A program made the translations under genes and the position numbers. The notes below the pieces were generated by a model. The model worked only from the letters and a program-made list of their open reading frames with translations, was not told the origin of the DNA and searched no databases. A stretch of DNA of 64,000 bases from Daphnia pulex (taxonomy: Eukaryota > Arthropoda > Branchiopoda > Diplostraca > Daphniidae), in the NCBI RefSeq assembly GCF_021134715.1, contig NC_060019.1:2542001-2606000 (forward strand), read 5' to 3'. Positions within the stretch are counted from its first letter, which is position 1. Each line of letters begins with the position of its first letter. Positions 30,330 through 40,720 of this stretch are shown in pieces.

Positions 30330-32504
30330 TTAATGTCGCTGAATGAAGGTTTGTAGAGTGGGTGGAACCTTCTCTGCATCGTCGAATGGAACTCCACTTT
30401 GGCGTAAGACTCGTGTAGCCAAGCAGCTCAGAGGCAGTGTCAGAGCGTCTCTGATGAGCAAATGGAGGTTAAGCTCGTTATCCTCATCACGGTCGATTAT
30501 TTCGTCTGGCCATTCCTGGGAGAGCAGGCTTTGCCATTCCTGGAAGAGCATCAAGGGGGTCGTACTTGTGTTGTCCGTCTGGTCTATGTGAGCCCCGTAT
30601 TCCAGCAGCAGCCGACCTTGAGCAGCGCTGCCACGATTCAAGGCCACCAAGTGGAGAGGAGTTGCTCCGTGCGAGTCGGCCGCGTTAGGATCGGCTCCGA
30701 GTCGAAGGATCCACTCGGTCACAGACAGCTGGAAATCCTCGTCTGGATCATCGTCGCTTTCGTCGTCTTCGTCGCGAAAATCTCGAATCAGTTCAAAGTC
30801 CTCGTCGTCACTTTCGTCCGCAGACATCACTTCGTCGTTTCCGTGCCCACACGACGAACATCCGCTCACGTTATTGTTGTCACTGTAATCACTGAAGCTA
30901 TCTTCATCCTTCAACGCACAAATGATGTCAAAGTCAAATTGGCTCCCGCCGGCAGGGTCATCATTCATGTCGTCATTGCTGTCCAACAGATCGTTCACCG
31001 TGTCGCTGTTGTTTTCAAATTCGCCATGATTCAAGTCGCTTGTTTCATCCAGGTCGCTGCTGCCCATGTCTTCGCTAGTCACAGAGTCGCTGTCTCTGTC
31101 CATCAACTCGTGAATTTCAGCGAACGTGTGACTCGTACTCTCCAGATGGCAAATCGTGTGGAGAAGATTCTGATTGGCGTTTCCCCATCGGTGGTCTTTG
31201 GCTATGAAAAGGGACAGGCTGCGCTGGAACTGTTGACGATCCACGACACTCCATTGCGGCACCAGCTCGTGGGCCCAATAAATCAATCCCACGATGAAAC
31301 TTGCCAGACCGAGTCGAGTGCTCGGGTCAATCTTTTGTTGTCGGGGATTTTCTTGCAGATGCGCCATGTACTGAGTGGCAAAATCGAAGGTGGCCATCAG
31401 ACTAGCAAACGGAAACTCGTCTTGTTCCGGATTCTCTTGCAGATTGGTGATGCTCGACAACATGATGTCCAGGGCCCAGTTGATGATTCGACTCGTCTTT
31501 AATCCCTTCCACTCAAGTGATTTTGATTGCTGCAGAACGAGCGTCAGTATGTGGATGGCGCGGCCGCTCTGCCCTTGGCGGAAGGAACACATCGAAGCCC
31601 ATTGGGACAAGAAGGTGAGATTGAAGATATGGACACCAGGACGGACCATGTCCAGGACTCGCTGGCTGACCAAAATTGATTGGGTGAAGAGCTCGAGTCT
31701 AGACAGCTGCTCCAGTTGTTCTAATGTGGTAAACTCGGAAGTCAAGCCGAAAGCCGAGCCATAAGCGTCCGATGGAAGAATCGTTTTAGGTATTAGGTCC
31801 GGTTCACCATCGACCGTCGACTGGCGAAGATGCGTGGCTGCCCTCCAGTACATGAGGCCGTTTTGCGGGGCTGGATGCGTTTCGTAAAAGTAAAAATTGA
31901 CTGCACCCATCAGTTCCAGAATGTTGATCTTTTCCTGTCGGCCGTTGGGACTTGAGACGATGGATTCGATCATTTGGGCGGTTTGTTGATCCGATTCAAA
32001 TTCCATGGAAAGGAGATAGGCGGCAATGTCCAACTCTCCGCAAACGACAGCCGCGTATAGTGCTGGAACGTCCAGGTATTCGACACCATTCCACACCATT
32101 CGTCCAATTTGCTCGATAGGAACGCCCAGTTTGCCGACCAAGAATTTGACCATGTCCAAGTTTCCTCGGCGGATGGCCACCAGAAGAGGGGTCTGCCCAT
32201 GTTCGTTGTACGATTTTGACAATTCGGTAGTCACTTTCGGTCCGTGGATGTTGAGAGTTTTAATCAAATCCTCCCTGGAGCCTCTGGTTACAGATTCGAA
32301 AAATGCCTCGCAGTCCGCGTAAGTTATCAGCTGAGGATTCGTCGCGGGGTGCGGGTACGAGGATGGTGGCGAATAATTTTTCGGGACTTGTTTCATCACT
32401 CTTCTCCATTTCTTGACCAATCCTGATCCCATATCCCAGTCGAAGTACCAGAATCTTTTCCAAACCTTTCTCCATACCATTTCAACATTCGCTCGAGATT
32501 CCAT
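30330..32504 (-). CDS. FEM-1-like protein, copy B (724 aa, single exon)
   Basis: ATG at 32502-32504, TAA at 30330-30332. Domains are as in copy A: two clear N-terminal ankyrin repeats, a helical/TPR-like middle, an acidic insert at residues 469-592, C-terminal ankyrin repeats and the FEM-1 C-terminal block. It differs from copy A at Ser/Ala (ELFTQSILVS) and Val/Ile (RQSGVPFDD), plus silent changes. It keeps its own upstream sequence, so it is presumably the copy with ancestral regulation. The 1-kb open frame antisense to it arises from the codon composition and is not a gene. Confidence 0.85.
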   Translation of the reverse strand: MESRANVEMVWRKVWKRFWYFDWDMGSGLVKKWRRVMKQVPKNYSPPSSYPHPATNPQLITYADCEAFFESVTRGSREDLIKTLNIHGPKVTTELSKSYNEHGQTPLLVAIRRGNLDMVKFLVGKLGVPIEQIGRMVWNGVEYLDVPALYAAVVCGELDIAAYLLSMEFESDQQTAQMIESIVSSPNGRQEKINILELMGAVNFYFYETHPAPQNGLMYWRAATHLRQSTVDGEPDLIPKTILPSDAYGSAFGLTSEFTTLEQLEQLSRLELFTQSILVSQRVLDMVRPGVHIFNLTFLSQWASMCSFRQGQSGRAIHILTLVLQQSKSLEWKGLKTSRIINWALDIMLSSITNLQENPEQDEFPFASLMATFDFATQYMAHLQENPRQQKIDPSTRLGLASFIVGLIYWAHELVPQWSVVDRQQFQRSLSLFIAKDHRWGNANQNLLHTICHLESTSHTFAEIHELMDRDSDSVTSEDMGSSDLDETSDLNHGEFENNSDTVNDLLDSNDDMNDDPAGGSQFDFDIICALKDEDSFSDYSDNNNVSGCSSCGHGNDEVMSADESDDEDFELIRDFRDEDDESDDDPDEDFQLSVTEWILRLGADPNAADSHGATPLHLVALNRGSAAQGRLLLEYGAHIDQTDNTSTTPLMLFQEWQSLLSQEWPDEIIDRDEDNELNLHLLIRDALTLPLSCLATRVLRQSGVPFDDAEKVPPTLQTFIQRH

Positions 32505-32553
32505 TTTGTTTGCTGGTTTTAATCACAGTAACTTTATCTAGAAGGCGTAGAAG

Positions 32554-33102
32554 CTTACAGATGGTGTACAATGGAATCATATGCGGTGGCGATCCCTTAT
32601 GTATGAAAAAGAAGGGCAAATCTTTGTTTGCAAGTCGACTTCCTCCTACAATTACGACTATATCTCGAAATTGTGTCAACCAATTAACTTGAATTTTGTT
32701 GCAGTGATTCCGTTTTAATTATTCAAACATTAATCAGTTGTTTTTTTTTTAAGGCAGAGTAATACATTTTTATTTTATTATCGTTTCGATTCAAGATTCG
32801 TTCAGTTAATTCGCGCCGATCGTTATAGTGCGTAATATGGCCGCTTGGGGTGAATTGTGCAACAATTACGACATTATGTCAGTGCATTTCCAATTTACTC
32901 AAACAGAAAGCGATTACAATTTTGTGTTGATTTTATTTAAGAAAGTAAAAAAACAAATTTGTGTGTTTTATCACACATTCACACATGCACATCATGCCTG
33001 CTTTCTACAGTCTGGTATTTGGTAATAGGACAACACCGCTCATTAACGACATTCGCATTTCGCAGTTCGGATTTCGGAAGGTCGTCTGCATTCTGCAGGA
33101 CT
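32554..33102. other. Upstream flank of FEM-1-like copy B
   Basis: Intact 5' flank containing the empty retroelement site and a short open stretch on the plus strand (MAAWGELCNNYDIMSVHFQF from about 32837). A promoter for the minus-strand FEM-1-like gene is expected here, but no clear TATA box was identified. Confidence 0.4.
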
Positions 33103-33820
33103 TACAACACTCCATTCATTGTGAAGTTAACCATCTTGGCTGGAATAATATCTGGGTTAACTCGAAATCCTCCCATGGGATGGGTAAGTTGTAGGCATCA
33201 AAGTTACACAAGTTATAGGATTTATTTCAAATTTGATCAACTTTCAATGGAAAGGTTTTGGTGTAATACAGACTGCAAAAATGATCCCGAAAACTGCAAT
33301 ATTAGGTATGCATTGTTTAACACAGTACTTTTTCGTTGACACAAGTTTTTTTTTAGTTTTTTAAGATTTACTTCAACATTGAACATTTAGTGAAAACTTT
33401 TATGGAAATGACTGCCATCAAAGTATCTGAAGGATATTTAAGTACTGGCATCAATATAATATCATTGGATGAATGTTGCCTTGATCATAATCGCTCAGAG
33501 AATGGGCAATTCAAGCTGATGCCTCAAGTGGAATCAAAGCTGCCTTGCTGACTATGTGAGTTGACCAATTTTTATACTATTTGGTATTCTGCCATCATCT
33601 TTTTTTCCCCATAGTCATACATTTTTTTAAGTTTCATTCGAAAGGTTTACAATTTGGAATGTATTGAAAACTACTGAAGTAACGGAACTTTGACGACATC
33701 GATGATTCGTGGGACGTGGGTCAAGCATCATTGATTATTATGGTGACAAGCAAGATAGTTTGATCCCGGTTGCTGGACCTGGCCACTGGAATGATCCTGA
33801 AATCATTGTGAATATGGTTA
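33103..33820 (+). pseudogene. Alpha-galactosidase/NAGA (GH27) gene remnant
   Basis: Pieces of four exons are visible. About 33117-33183 reads LTILAGIISGLTRNPPMGW, donor GTAAGT. About 33240-33305 reads RFWCNTDCKNDPENC. 33391 on carries HNRSENGQ and ADASSGIKAA. About 33685-33815 reads IIDYYGDKQDSLIPVAG, then PGHWNDPE. These are family GH27 blocks: PPMGW, RFRCNxDCxxDPxxC, DDCW..., VAGPGHWNDPD. Frame changes occur within exon 3 and between DIDDSW and IIDYYGD, and the catalytic DDCW region is corrupted. Nothing similar continues 3'. The 5' end coincides with the duplication breakpoint, so the gene may have been cut by that event. The normal enzyme is lysosomal. Confidence 0.7.
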
Positions 33821-35630
33821 TACTTAACCTTAGCGAATATTCTCTAATTGTGTTCCAAAATGATTCCTTGAATTCTTTTCTTCTTCATTTTGACCGATTC
33901 GAACCCGAAACCATAGACAACCGATCCGATGGTTTCTCGTAATAATAACTTAAACTTACTTAATTGATAGTCTTATATTTGATTGATAGTTTAACATCAT
34001 TCGATAGAGAATTTTCACGTGTTTCCAGTTATCCTCGCGTGAACTTCCAATTATTCTCTACTATGTTTCGCATTTAATAAATCGCTAAATAATTGCATTA
34101 AATTAAAAAAAAATAACAGAAATAAATGAAGCTGAGGTTAAAAAATAGTCTAGCGTGTGCCAGGAGTTGAACCACCGACATGTATTGAACATCTCAGATT
34201 CGTCCCTTTTCTATACGAGACAATCTATTTGAAGAAAAAGATTTTTTTTTTGTTTCATTTTTCTTATTATTAACCCCCCTTCATATTTACAGAATATGTA
34301 AAGAAGTCACGAAAAAAAAAAACGAAAAAAAAAACAACTAATCAAAGCAAGGCATGTAAGAAATTTGACAACGTTCGCCCTGGGCTACTGGTCTTTTATT
34401 GGTTCTTGACTTTGTGTGCCGGTTCGTGCATTAAACTAATGTCTAATGGCGTCAATGAAGTTCACATCACTTTTTAAGTTTTCTGTTGGACGTTCAGATT
34501 TTCACTCGAGGTTTTCGAATATTGTAAACGGTAAGTTAAATCGACAAATCGTAGTGTAATGTAAGAGGCTAAATGCATTTATGATAGTAGTCAATAAGTC
34601 AATAACTAGGTATCCAAACTTGCCTTGGTGATTCTTTTCTCCAAGAGATTCTTATTCTTTTCAAGTATTGCATGGCGGCTTCGTCATTTTATATTATTTC
34701 AAGTTTTATAAAAAAAAATAGACCATACAGGTCTGAAATTTTTGCTTACCACATTGCTTGATTCTTAGTTTCTTGTTTCACACAGTTAATGGTACTGATT
34801 TCAGTAACGAGTTTATCTGCATCATATCATTTTAGAGGAGTGAGCATCTGGTAGCAAGGATTTATACATGGCAAATGCTAGTTATGTCTTTGATTAAAAA
34901 CCTTAACAATTGGTCCCCAAAAACCAATTGGAATATAGGCCTTAAAAGCAAGTTGTAGAAGCTTCAAACATTTGTTTCTAATTTGATAACAAGATTTTTT
35001 AAATGAAGTCAAAATAGAATGTATTCGAGCATTGAAAGATGTAGGAAGTGATTGACAGTTTTCAAGCAAGTTTTGACTTGGGTCTAAAATCTTTTGAACG
35101 GATGGACATGTCCAATAAACTTCAAGAACATTGTGTTAACTGGAGACCCATAAAAAAGCTTGCAAGTAAAATGTGCTTAAATTCTATTTAATTATTAACA
35201 GGGATAGACGTACTAGTTGGAGTTGTTGTCTTGGAGCAGTCCATCATTGGCGAACTCGGTTATAAGATGCTGTCTTTTCCTTCACTATGATCTCCAGAAT
35301 ATGCAAGGTGAGATATGCTATTGCATCATTATTGGATTAGTATTTGCCTTCAATTAATTGGTATATCTATGATTTGTTTTGTCCAGGAGATTAAGGAAAG
35401 GCCCTGTTGACCGACTTGTGAAGGCTAAATCCGGGCTAAATCACTAGGGACAGAATCACCTGCAGAAGAAGATGAGCCATCGAATTTACTTCTGCCCTGA
35501 TCGTCACCTGCGGCCATGGGTAAGGTTATACACACTTTAATGTAATGTTTCCACTTTCTTGTGATTGTTACCGTTTGACACTGCACTTCTCCGTTTGATT
35601 TCCCATTTCCCTTGTGTCATTTTGTGATGT
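33821..35630. other. No gene recognised
   Basis: AT-rich with A and T runs. A minus-strand open stretch at 34878-35069 reads NARIHSILTSFKKSCYQIRN but fits no family I know. Around 34160-34180 the minus strand contains GGTTCAACTCC, a B-box-like site without a convincing A box. Confidence 0.3.
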
Positions 35631-35639
35631 TGAATTTTC

Positions 35640-36190
35640 CCATTGGTTTTCTGTTGGTGATGTTTAGAATGGCGCAACGTCTTGCGTGTTTTCAAAAGCC
35701 TACATCCATTCCGCGCGCGTTGAATTGTTACGATAAAAGGTCATCTGTTGATGGCATCTCCATTGTTTTTCGCTCAAAGGAAATTACTGCTGTAAATTGC
35801 CGACAACTCTTTAAGATAGCCATAATCCCAAAATTGTATTCCCAAGTTCCCATAGTCCTTATAATCCCCTCCAGCAGACTGCGATTATTCTATTTTTCGC
35901 CAGACGGTTTTTCTGTTTGTATCGTTCCATCACCGTCCAGGAAAGTCTCATCATGAAAAGAATGCACAACATTTTCACAGTTCATCGAAAAGCTGAAAAT
36001 TGTGGGCGTATGTTAGGAATATATTTGGCAACATTTGTTAACTACCAAGTTTTTCTTCTATTAGCTTACACTGAGAATTCTCTCCAGACTGTCGTACACA
36101 AGGCGAAAACTTTTTCTAAAATTGTCATTTTTATCTTTTGTCTGTTTGTTTACAACGAAGTAAATCGAACTTCCTTGTTTTCTTAAAGTT
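35640..36190. repeat. Dispersed repeat, copy 1
   Basis: AATGGCGCAACGTCTTGCGT followed by sequence through about 36130 is similar to 38430-38475 plus 39215-39640 (shared strings include GGTCATCTGTTGATG and AGATAGCCATAATCCC). No intact ORF is conserved between copies. The origin is unknown. Confidence 0.6.
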
Positions 36191-36926
36191 GCCGCCAACA
36201 ACCGCTAGAAGTAACCATGTCGTCATTTTCACTTTTTTTTTAATTAAAAAATTCGATAAATTGAAAATTCAATTTAACTGAATTTTCAGTAAATGTTATC
36301 TTAAAATCGGTAATAATTTACAATGGAGTAAAGGATGGGAAAGTTGCACCAAACTCAAATAGAGTAAGCAAAAATGCGATTAAAGATACCTTAAAACGCC
36401 ATCGTCCTTTCTGGAAGTCAAAGAACTGTATATGATGCCGCCTTTATGTTTTAAAGTTGGGCTGAAGTGATGCAAACAGAGGTGCGAAACCGACAGTACT
36501 CTTAATAAGCGAGAAATTTGGGTTATTTTTGGCATGAAAAAAAAGCGCCCATTAAAAGTTTTCGGGTCAACTGATTTGCACTTAAATGAACGACTGTTAA
36601 ATGGATAAATGAAGTCATGTGCTCAGTAAGAACAATCTTTACGGTACTACCGTTTACGTTTAAGATCCATTTAGGAACTGAATCTAGGGAACTGCCACAA
36701 GAATTTGCCTGTAAATTTATCGAAGGTCAGATAAGAGAACCTATTTGTGTTTTTTCAAAAAGAAATTCTAGTAGCACATCGAAGACAAAGTGAATGGACG
36801 TGTTAATGACAGTGGAATATTCTGAATAATTAAATAGCAACTTATATTAACTGATTAAATTAATTAATTAAAAAATCATTGAAGCTTACGAAAGAGAATA
36901 TGGTTCCGACTTCCGAGTAGTCTACC

Positions 36927-37245
36927 ATGTTTAGCAGACGACATAGCCATCTAGCGGCTAAACATTTCTGTGGGAGTGCGGGTGGGCGAGTCGGATAAGG
37001 CGTCAGTTTGTATCAGTACTAATAACTCGACCCCGAGTTCGATTCTACCTCCGGGCATTACCATTATCTCCCTTGTAAAGAGGTCGAGAAAGTCTTAGTC
37101 TTAGGCTGAAGTGACGCAAACAAGGAACAAGGTGCGAAACCGACAAGCCATTCCAGTAATTCGTTATACGTTCTAGATTCACGAGACCCCGATAGGGGAC
37201 CCCCTCAGTTGTCCTAGAGTCCCACATTGGTTTAACGCACTCTAT
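36927..37245 (+). repeat. tRNA-derived SINE-like repeat, copy 2
   Basis: Head with GTCGGATAAGG (36990-37000) and GAGTTCGATTC (37035-37045), preceded by the same 45-bp leader as copy 1 (AGCAGACGACATAGCCATC). After the head a body includes GGCTGAAGTGACGCAAAC and GGTGCGAAACCGACA, strings that also occur at about 36465-36500. The body may thus be part of a longer or nested repeat. Confidence 0.6.
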
Positions 37246-37324
37246 AGGTTTATAACCTAAAGATGTGCTGTCAATCTGGTGAAGATTACTTGTTTTGCCA
37301 TATGAGCATTTATTTTAATTTTTT

Positions 37325-37945
37325 CCTCTCTTTTCGGATCGACAATTTATTTCAAGTTTTTGCCAAATTCTTCGTCTCCTAACGGATGTCTAAATTGAAG
37401 AAAAGTTTTGTTCCATGTTTTTTTTTTAAACTCCTGACGAACCCAAACAAGGGTCTTCTACACATAATCCTTCGTCAATACTCTCATCGTCCGCCTGGGT
37501 TTGATGGCTGAACGGTTTCAAGAAGTTCCTTGTTTGTAGTTTTTTTTTCCTTCGATTTTCTTCGATTTGTTTTTTCGATTTTTTCGATCAGTTCTCTGTT
37601 CAGCCGTTTTTGAATAATTTTATCAGCAATATCAAGCAATAGCGTCATCTACTCGCTTACTTCTTATAGCGATTGCAGTTGAATGTTGTTGTTGCCGTTT
37701 CAGTAGGCCCTATAAAACTGTCCGCCAAAATCAGCCGCTTTTTTTTTAAATAACTGTGCGTTTTTCTCGCCTTTGTGTTTATTTGATGCCAGACAGATTT
37801 CCTTATGGCTTGTTAAGGATCATTTAAGAAAAGGAATTCTTTCTTGATATCCTCAAGTTTCTTTTTTATTATTTTTTCTGATATGTTAGCGGCTTGACTT
37901 TTGTCTCTAGAACTGCCATCTGTCGATATTGCATTCACTTTATAA
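37325..37945 (-). pseudogene. Decayed member of the CxxC/HH-CHGQ orphan family
   Basis: The minus strand aligns through most of its length with the intact gene at 43797-44687: FRHPLGDEEFGKNLK-like sequence near 37360, then counterparts of the coil region, of the CNRYEEYL segment near 37670 and of the central Lys-rich region to about 37940. Frameshifts, T-run expansions and small insertions break it. The N-terminal CxxC/HH part is not recognisable. Confidence 0.65.
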
Positions 37946-38429
37946 AGCAGTAATTATAATAATCGATTGCATTTTTTTTTACCGTTTCGTCACCTTGCGA
38001 ACCTATTTCTTCATTGGTGTCTCAAAATCTATTTTTAATGTTTGCATAAGGGCTGTTCGACATCATGCATCCTCCTGCATCCTGATGAGTTGATTGTAAA
38101 GGTCGGAGACCATTTACAGTTGAATTTTTCACTTTTGGACATAATTCCTGCTCGTTTGGGGTTGGATGTATTTTTATGAAGATGAAGTGTCGCACATGCG
38201 TCATCCGAGCTTGCACAGTCTGAGTTCTCAGTTTAGAAATGATCCAATGTGCTACATGGAGAATGTAGTCCTAGTCTTTAGTCCTATGTTTTAGAACTAT
38301 CGGGAAAGAAGGTGTGACTTAAAAGGAAACGGTTACTTTCCCATTTTTTCTTTTGTTGCTGGAAGATGTTATGTCCTGCTGGAGGGCAAAAATGCTCTTC
38401 TGGCTTTGGTTACGTCGTTTCTTGTTCGT

Positions 38430-39740
38430 ATTGTTCTATGGCGCGACGTCTAGCGTGTTTTCAAAAGGCCGATCAAATTAATTGCTATTATGTAACATGT
38501 GTGGGTAAGATCGCAAACTGAAAAGAGAAAGTTCGGATCTCCGGTAATTAATAAGCAATTTCACGTTCCTCCGACATTTCTTTGCTTAATCCCCAATACA
38601 AGAATTTGTCTTCGTTGCTTCGTTCAATAACTCGCGTATTCCACATTTTATTTCGTGCTGTTTTATCAGAACTTTATTAGACTACGAAACCAAAACCCAT
38701 TGAAATTTAGTGTGTTAAAATTTTACCAGTATCGATCAATCATCGATACACAAGACAAGCCATACATTTTTATTTTTACTATTTGTTACTGTGGAAGAGT
38801 GGGTGTGTTGGATAAGGCGTCACTTTTGAACAGGTGTGCCTTTCCTTGGGGATGGGAGTTCAAATCTCCCAGTGAGCATTAGAAGTTTCTCACACACCCG
38901 CTCTGGCGCCACTATGGTGTCACAAATCTAGTGAATCCAGGCATTGTGTTCTCGCCTCCCGAGTGATGACCTCTGGTGAGTTCTCATTGAACCTAGATTC
39001 CCAATTGGTAATCAGGCGCTTCAGAAATTCAGTACCTGAAGAGATGCTTGATCTAAAGTCAAGCTAGAGTGACATTCATTTTGGCTAAAATTTTTAGCAT
39101 TTCTTTCTCGAATTCTTTTACGCGAGCTTTTAACTTTGATTGTATTACCTCTTTCTTAGTCAACTGAAGTCTAACATGAGCCAAGTCCAAATTGAAATTT
39201 TAAAATAAAAAAATGTGAATATCCATTCCGTGCGTTGAATTGTTGCGATAGAAGGTCATCTGTTGATGACATGTCCATTGTTCTTCCCTCAATGGAAAAG
39301 AGTAATGTTAATTGCCGACAAGTCTTAAGATAGCCATAATCCCGAAATTTTATTCCCAAGTTTCCATCGTCCTTATAGCGTTATCTCTAGGCTGCGATTA
39401 GTCGTTGTTGCCGGTTGTTGCGCCAAACGGTTTTTCGGTTGGTATCGTTCCAGGACAGTCTTCACCAGGAAAGGAGTGCTGCAATGTTTAAGATTGCCAT
39501 TCTCCTTAGAAAAGTAGAAAACGTTGTGTTTGTTTTGTAATGTTTGACGACTTTTGGCAACAACTAGTTGGCCTTCTGTCAGCTTACACTGAGAATTCTC
39601 TCTAATAGGCTGCCGTTCACAAGGCGAAAACTTTTTTTTCTTTTTGCTATGTTTTAAAAACAAACGTAAACCAAATTTCCGCGGTTCAGATATCTTGCCA
39701 CCTTCTTGACTAGATTTTACAATTGAAAAAAACATGAAGT
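38430..39740. repeat. Dispersed repeat, copy 2, with a 740-bp insert
   Basis: 38430-38475 and 39215-39640 match adjacent parts of the repeat at 35640-36130. The 38476-39214 stretch has no counterpart there and includes the tRNA-like element at 38795-38880. The 3' part extends to about 39740. Confidence 0.5.
38795..38880 (+). repeat. tRNA-like repeat head (class II type)
   Basis: TGTTGGATAAGGCGTCA (A-box region) shares GGATAAGGCGTCA with the two SINE-like heads. GGAGTTCAAATCTCCC (38855-38870) is a B box within a T-stem-like pairing (GGGAG/CTCCC). A long variable-arm segment lies between. No complete cloverleaf acceptor stem was found, so it is probably a pseudo-tRNA or SINE head. Confidence 0.5.
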
Positions 39741-40041
39741 TTTATCGCCATCCGTTTTGGAGATAAAACCTTTAAGTATTGACATTTAAAAAATGAAATG
39801 GTCTGTGTAGATCCACTTAAAGTTCTTTGGAATTTAAAATTGTCCGTTGTTTTTGTTATGTCACAAGTTTAAAAAAATATAATTTTGTCTTCGAATTTAA
39901 TTTGGTATTAGTCATCGTTAGTTTGTTTGATATATTTCGATTCATGTTATTCCGTGACACTTTGCTTTACATTCTGTGGGGATTTAAAAACTACTTTCAC
40001 CCGATTCATTCAGTCTCAGCTGGTCCAGTTAGCTCTTCACT

Positions 40042-40720
40042 TTACTTGGCGGCTCTTTCGAATAAGTGACTGATCCTTTCAGATAATTCCGATTCTGGAG
40101 ACGTGAATTCATGCGGATTTTCTGCTGATAACTCGCACAGTCGCACAGGTGTTGAGCTTGTTTCGACTGGAAGTACACAATTCTTTCTTGTGCGTTTTGT
40201 TGATGTTACCGTTTGACACGATTCGTTTCTCGAGATCTGTTCATCTGTCATCACTTGATAAAAGACGCAATACGTGGAACGGTATTTGAAGTGATGTTGC
40301 AATCGCGCAACATTTTTCTCGTCAATACTCTTTAGAGCAACGCAATTGTCACAGTGGGAGCCATTCCAAACTGTCACGGGTTCCGCGATTTATCTGAAAT
40401 ATTCGCGCCTTGGCCACTTTTTTGTTGTTCTCTCCTTGATCTGTTTGTTTCTGTTAGATTTTTCTCTTCGAAATAAAAAGGTGTCGGCGGAATTAGGCTA
40501 TCTATGTCGGCTCTGGTAAATGTTGTCGTGCTGCTTTGTTTTTTCGTGAAGTCGATAGTGACTATTGACAGTTGAATGGCAATTGTTTTCAAATCCGTTT
40601 TCTCTCGGCAGTTGTTTCAATATTTTTGTTTTTATCGTGACAATTGTGCCATTGTGGGATGGCGTTGGCTGTATCTTTGATCCTTTTTTGGTTGGTGTAG
40701 CTGGCGGCAATATTTGCTCT
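40042..40720 (-). pseudogene. Decayed member of the CxxC/HH-CHGQ orphan family, N-terminal half
   Basis: The minus strand opens LPPATPTKKGSK, the counterpart of MPPVVSE in the intact gene, with ATG mutated to TTG. After a frameshift it reads VWNGSHCDNCVALKSIDEKN and RLQHHFKYRSTYCVFYQVM. This keeps the family motif C-x2-C-x15-H-H. The sequence then departs from the intact member and ends before the terminal CHGQ block. It is a second broken paralogue on the same strand. Confidence 0.6.

Larger units (their letters stand above)
28000..33102. repeat. Segmental duplication, right unit (uninterrupted)
   Basis: The partner of 14247-26156 without the retroelement. It contains the lipid-transfer fragment (28.0-29.4 kb), RCC1 scrap (29.88-30.14 kb), FEM-1-like copy B (30330-32504) and the empty insertion site GAAG at 32550-32553. 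The left breakpoint abuts the Ser/Pro-rich exon chain. The right breakpoint abuts an alpha-galactosidase remnant. Confidence 0.9.

Noticed and set aside
38795-38880. Functional tRNA gene
   Set aside because: A and B boxes are present but no acceptor stem closes. It shares its head with dispersed repeats, so it was called a tRNA-derived repeat.
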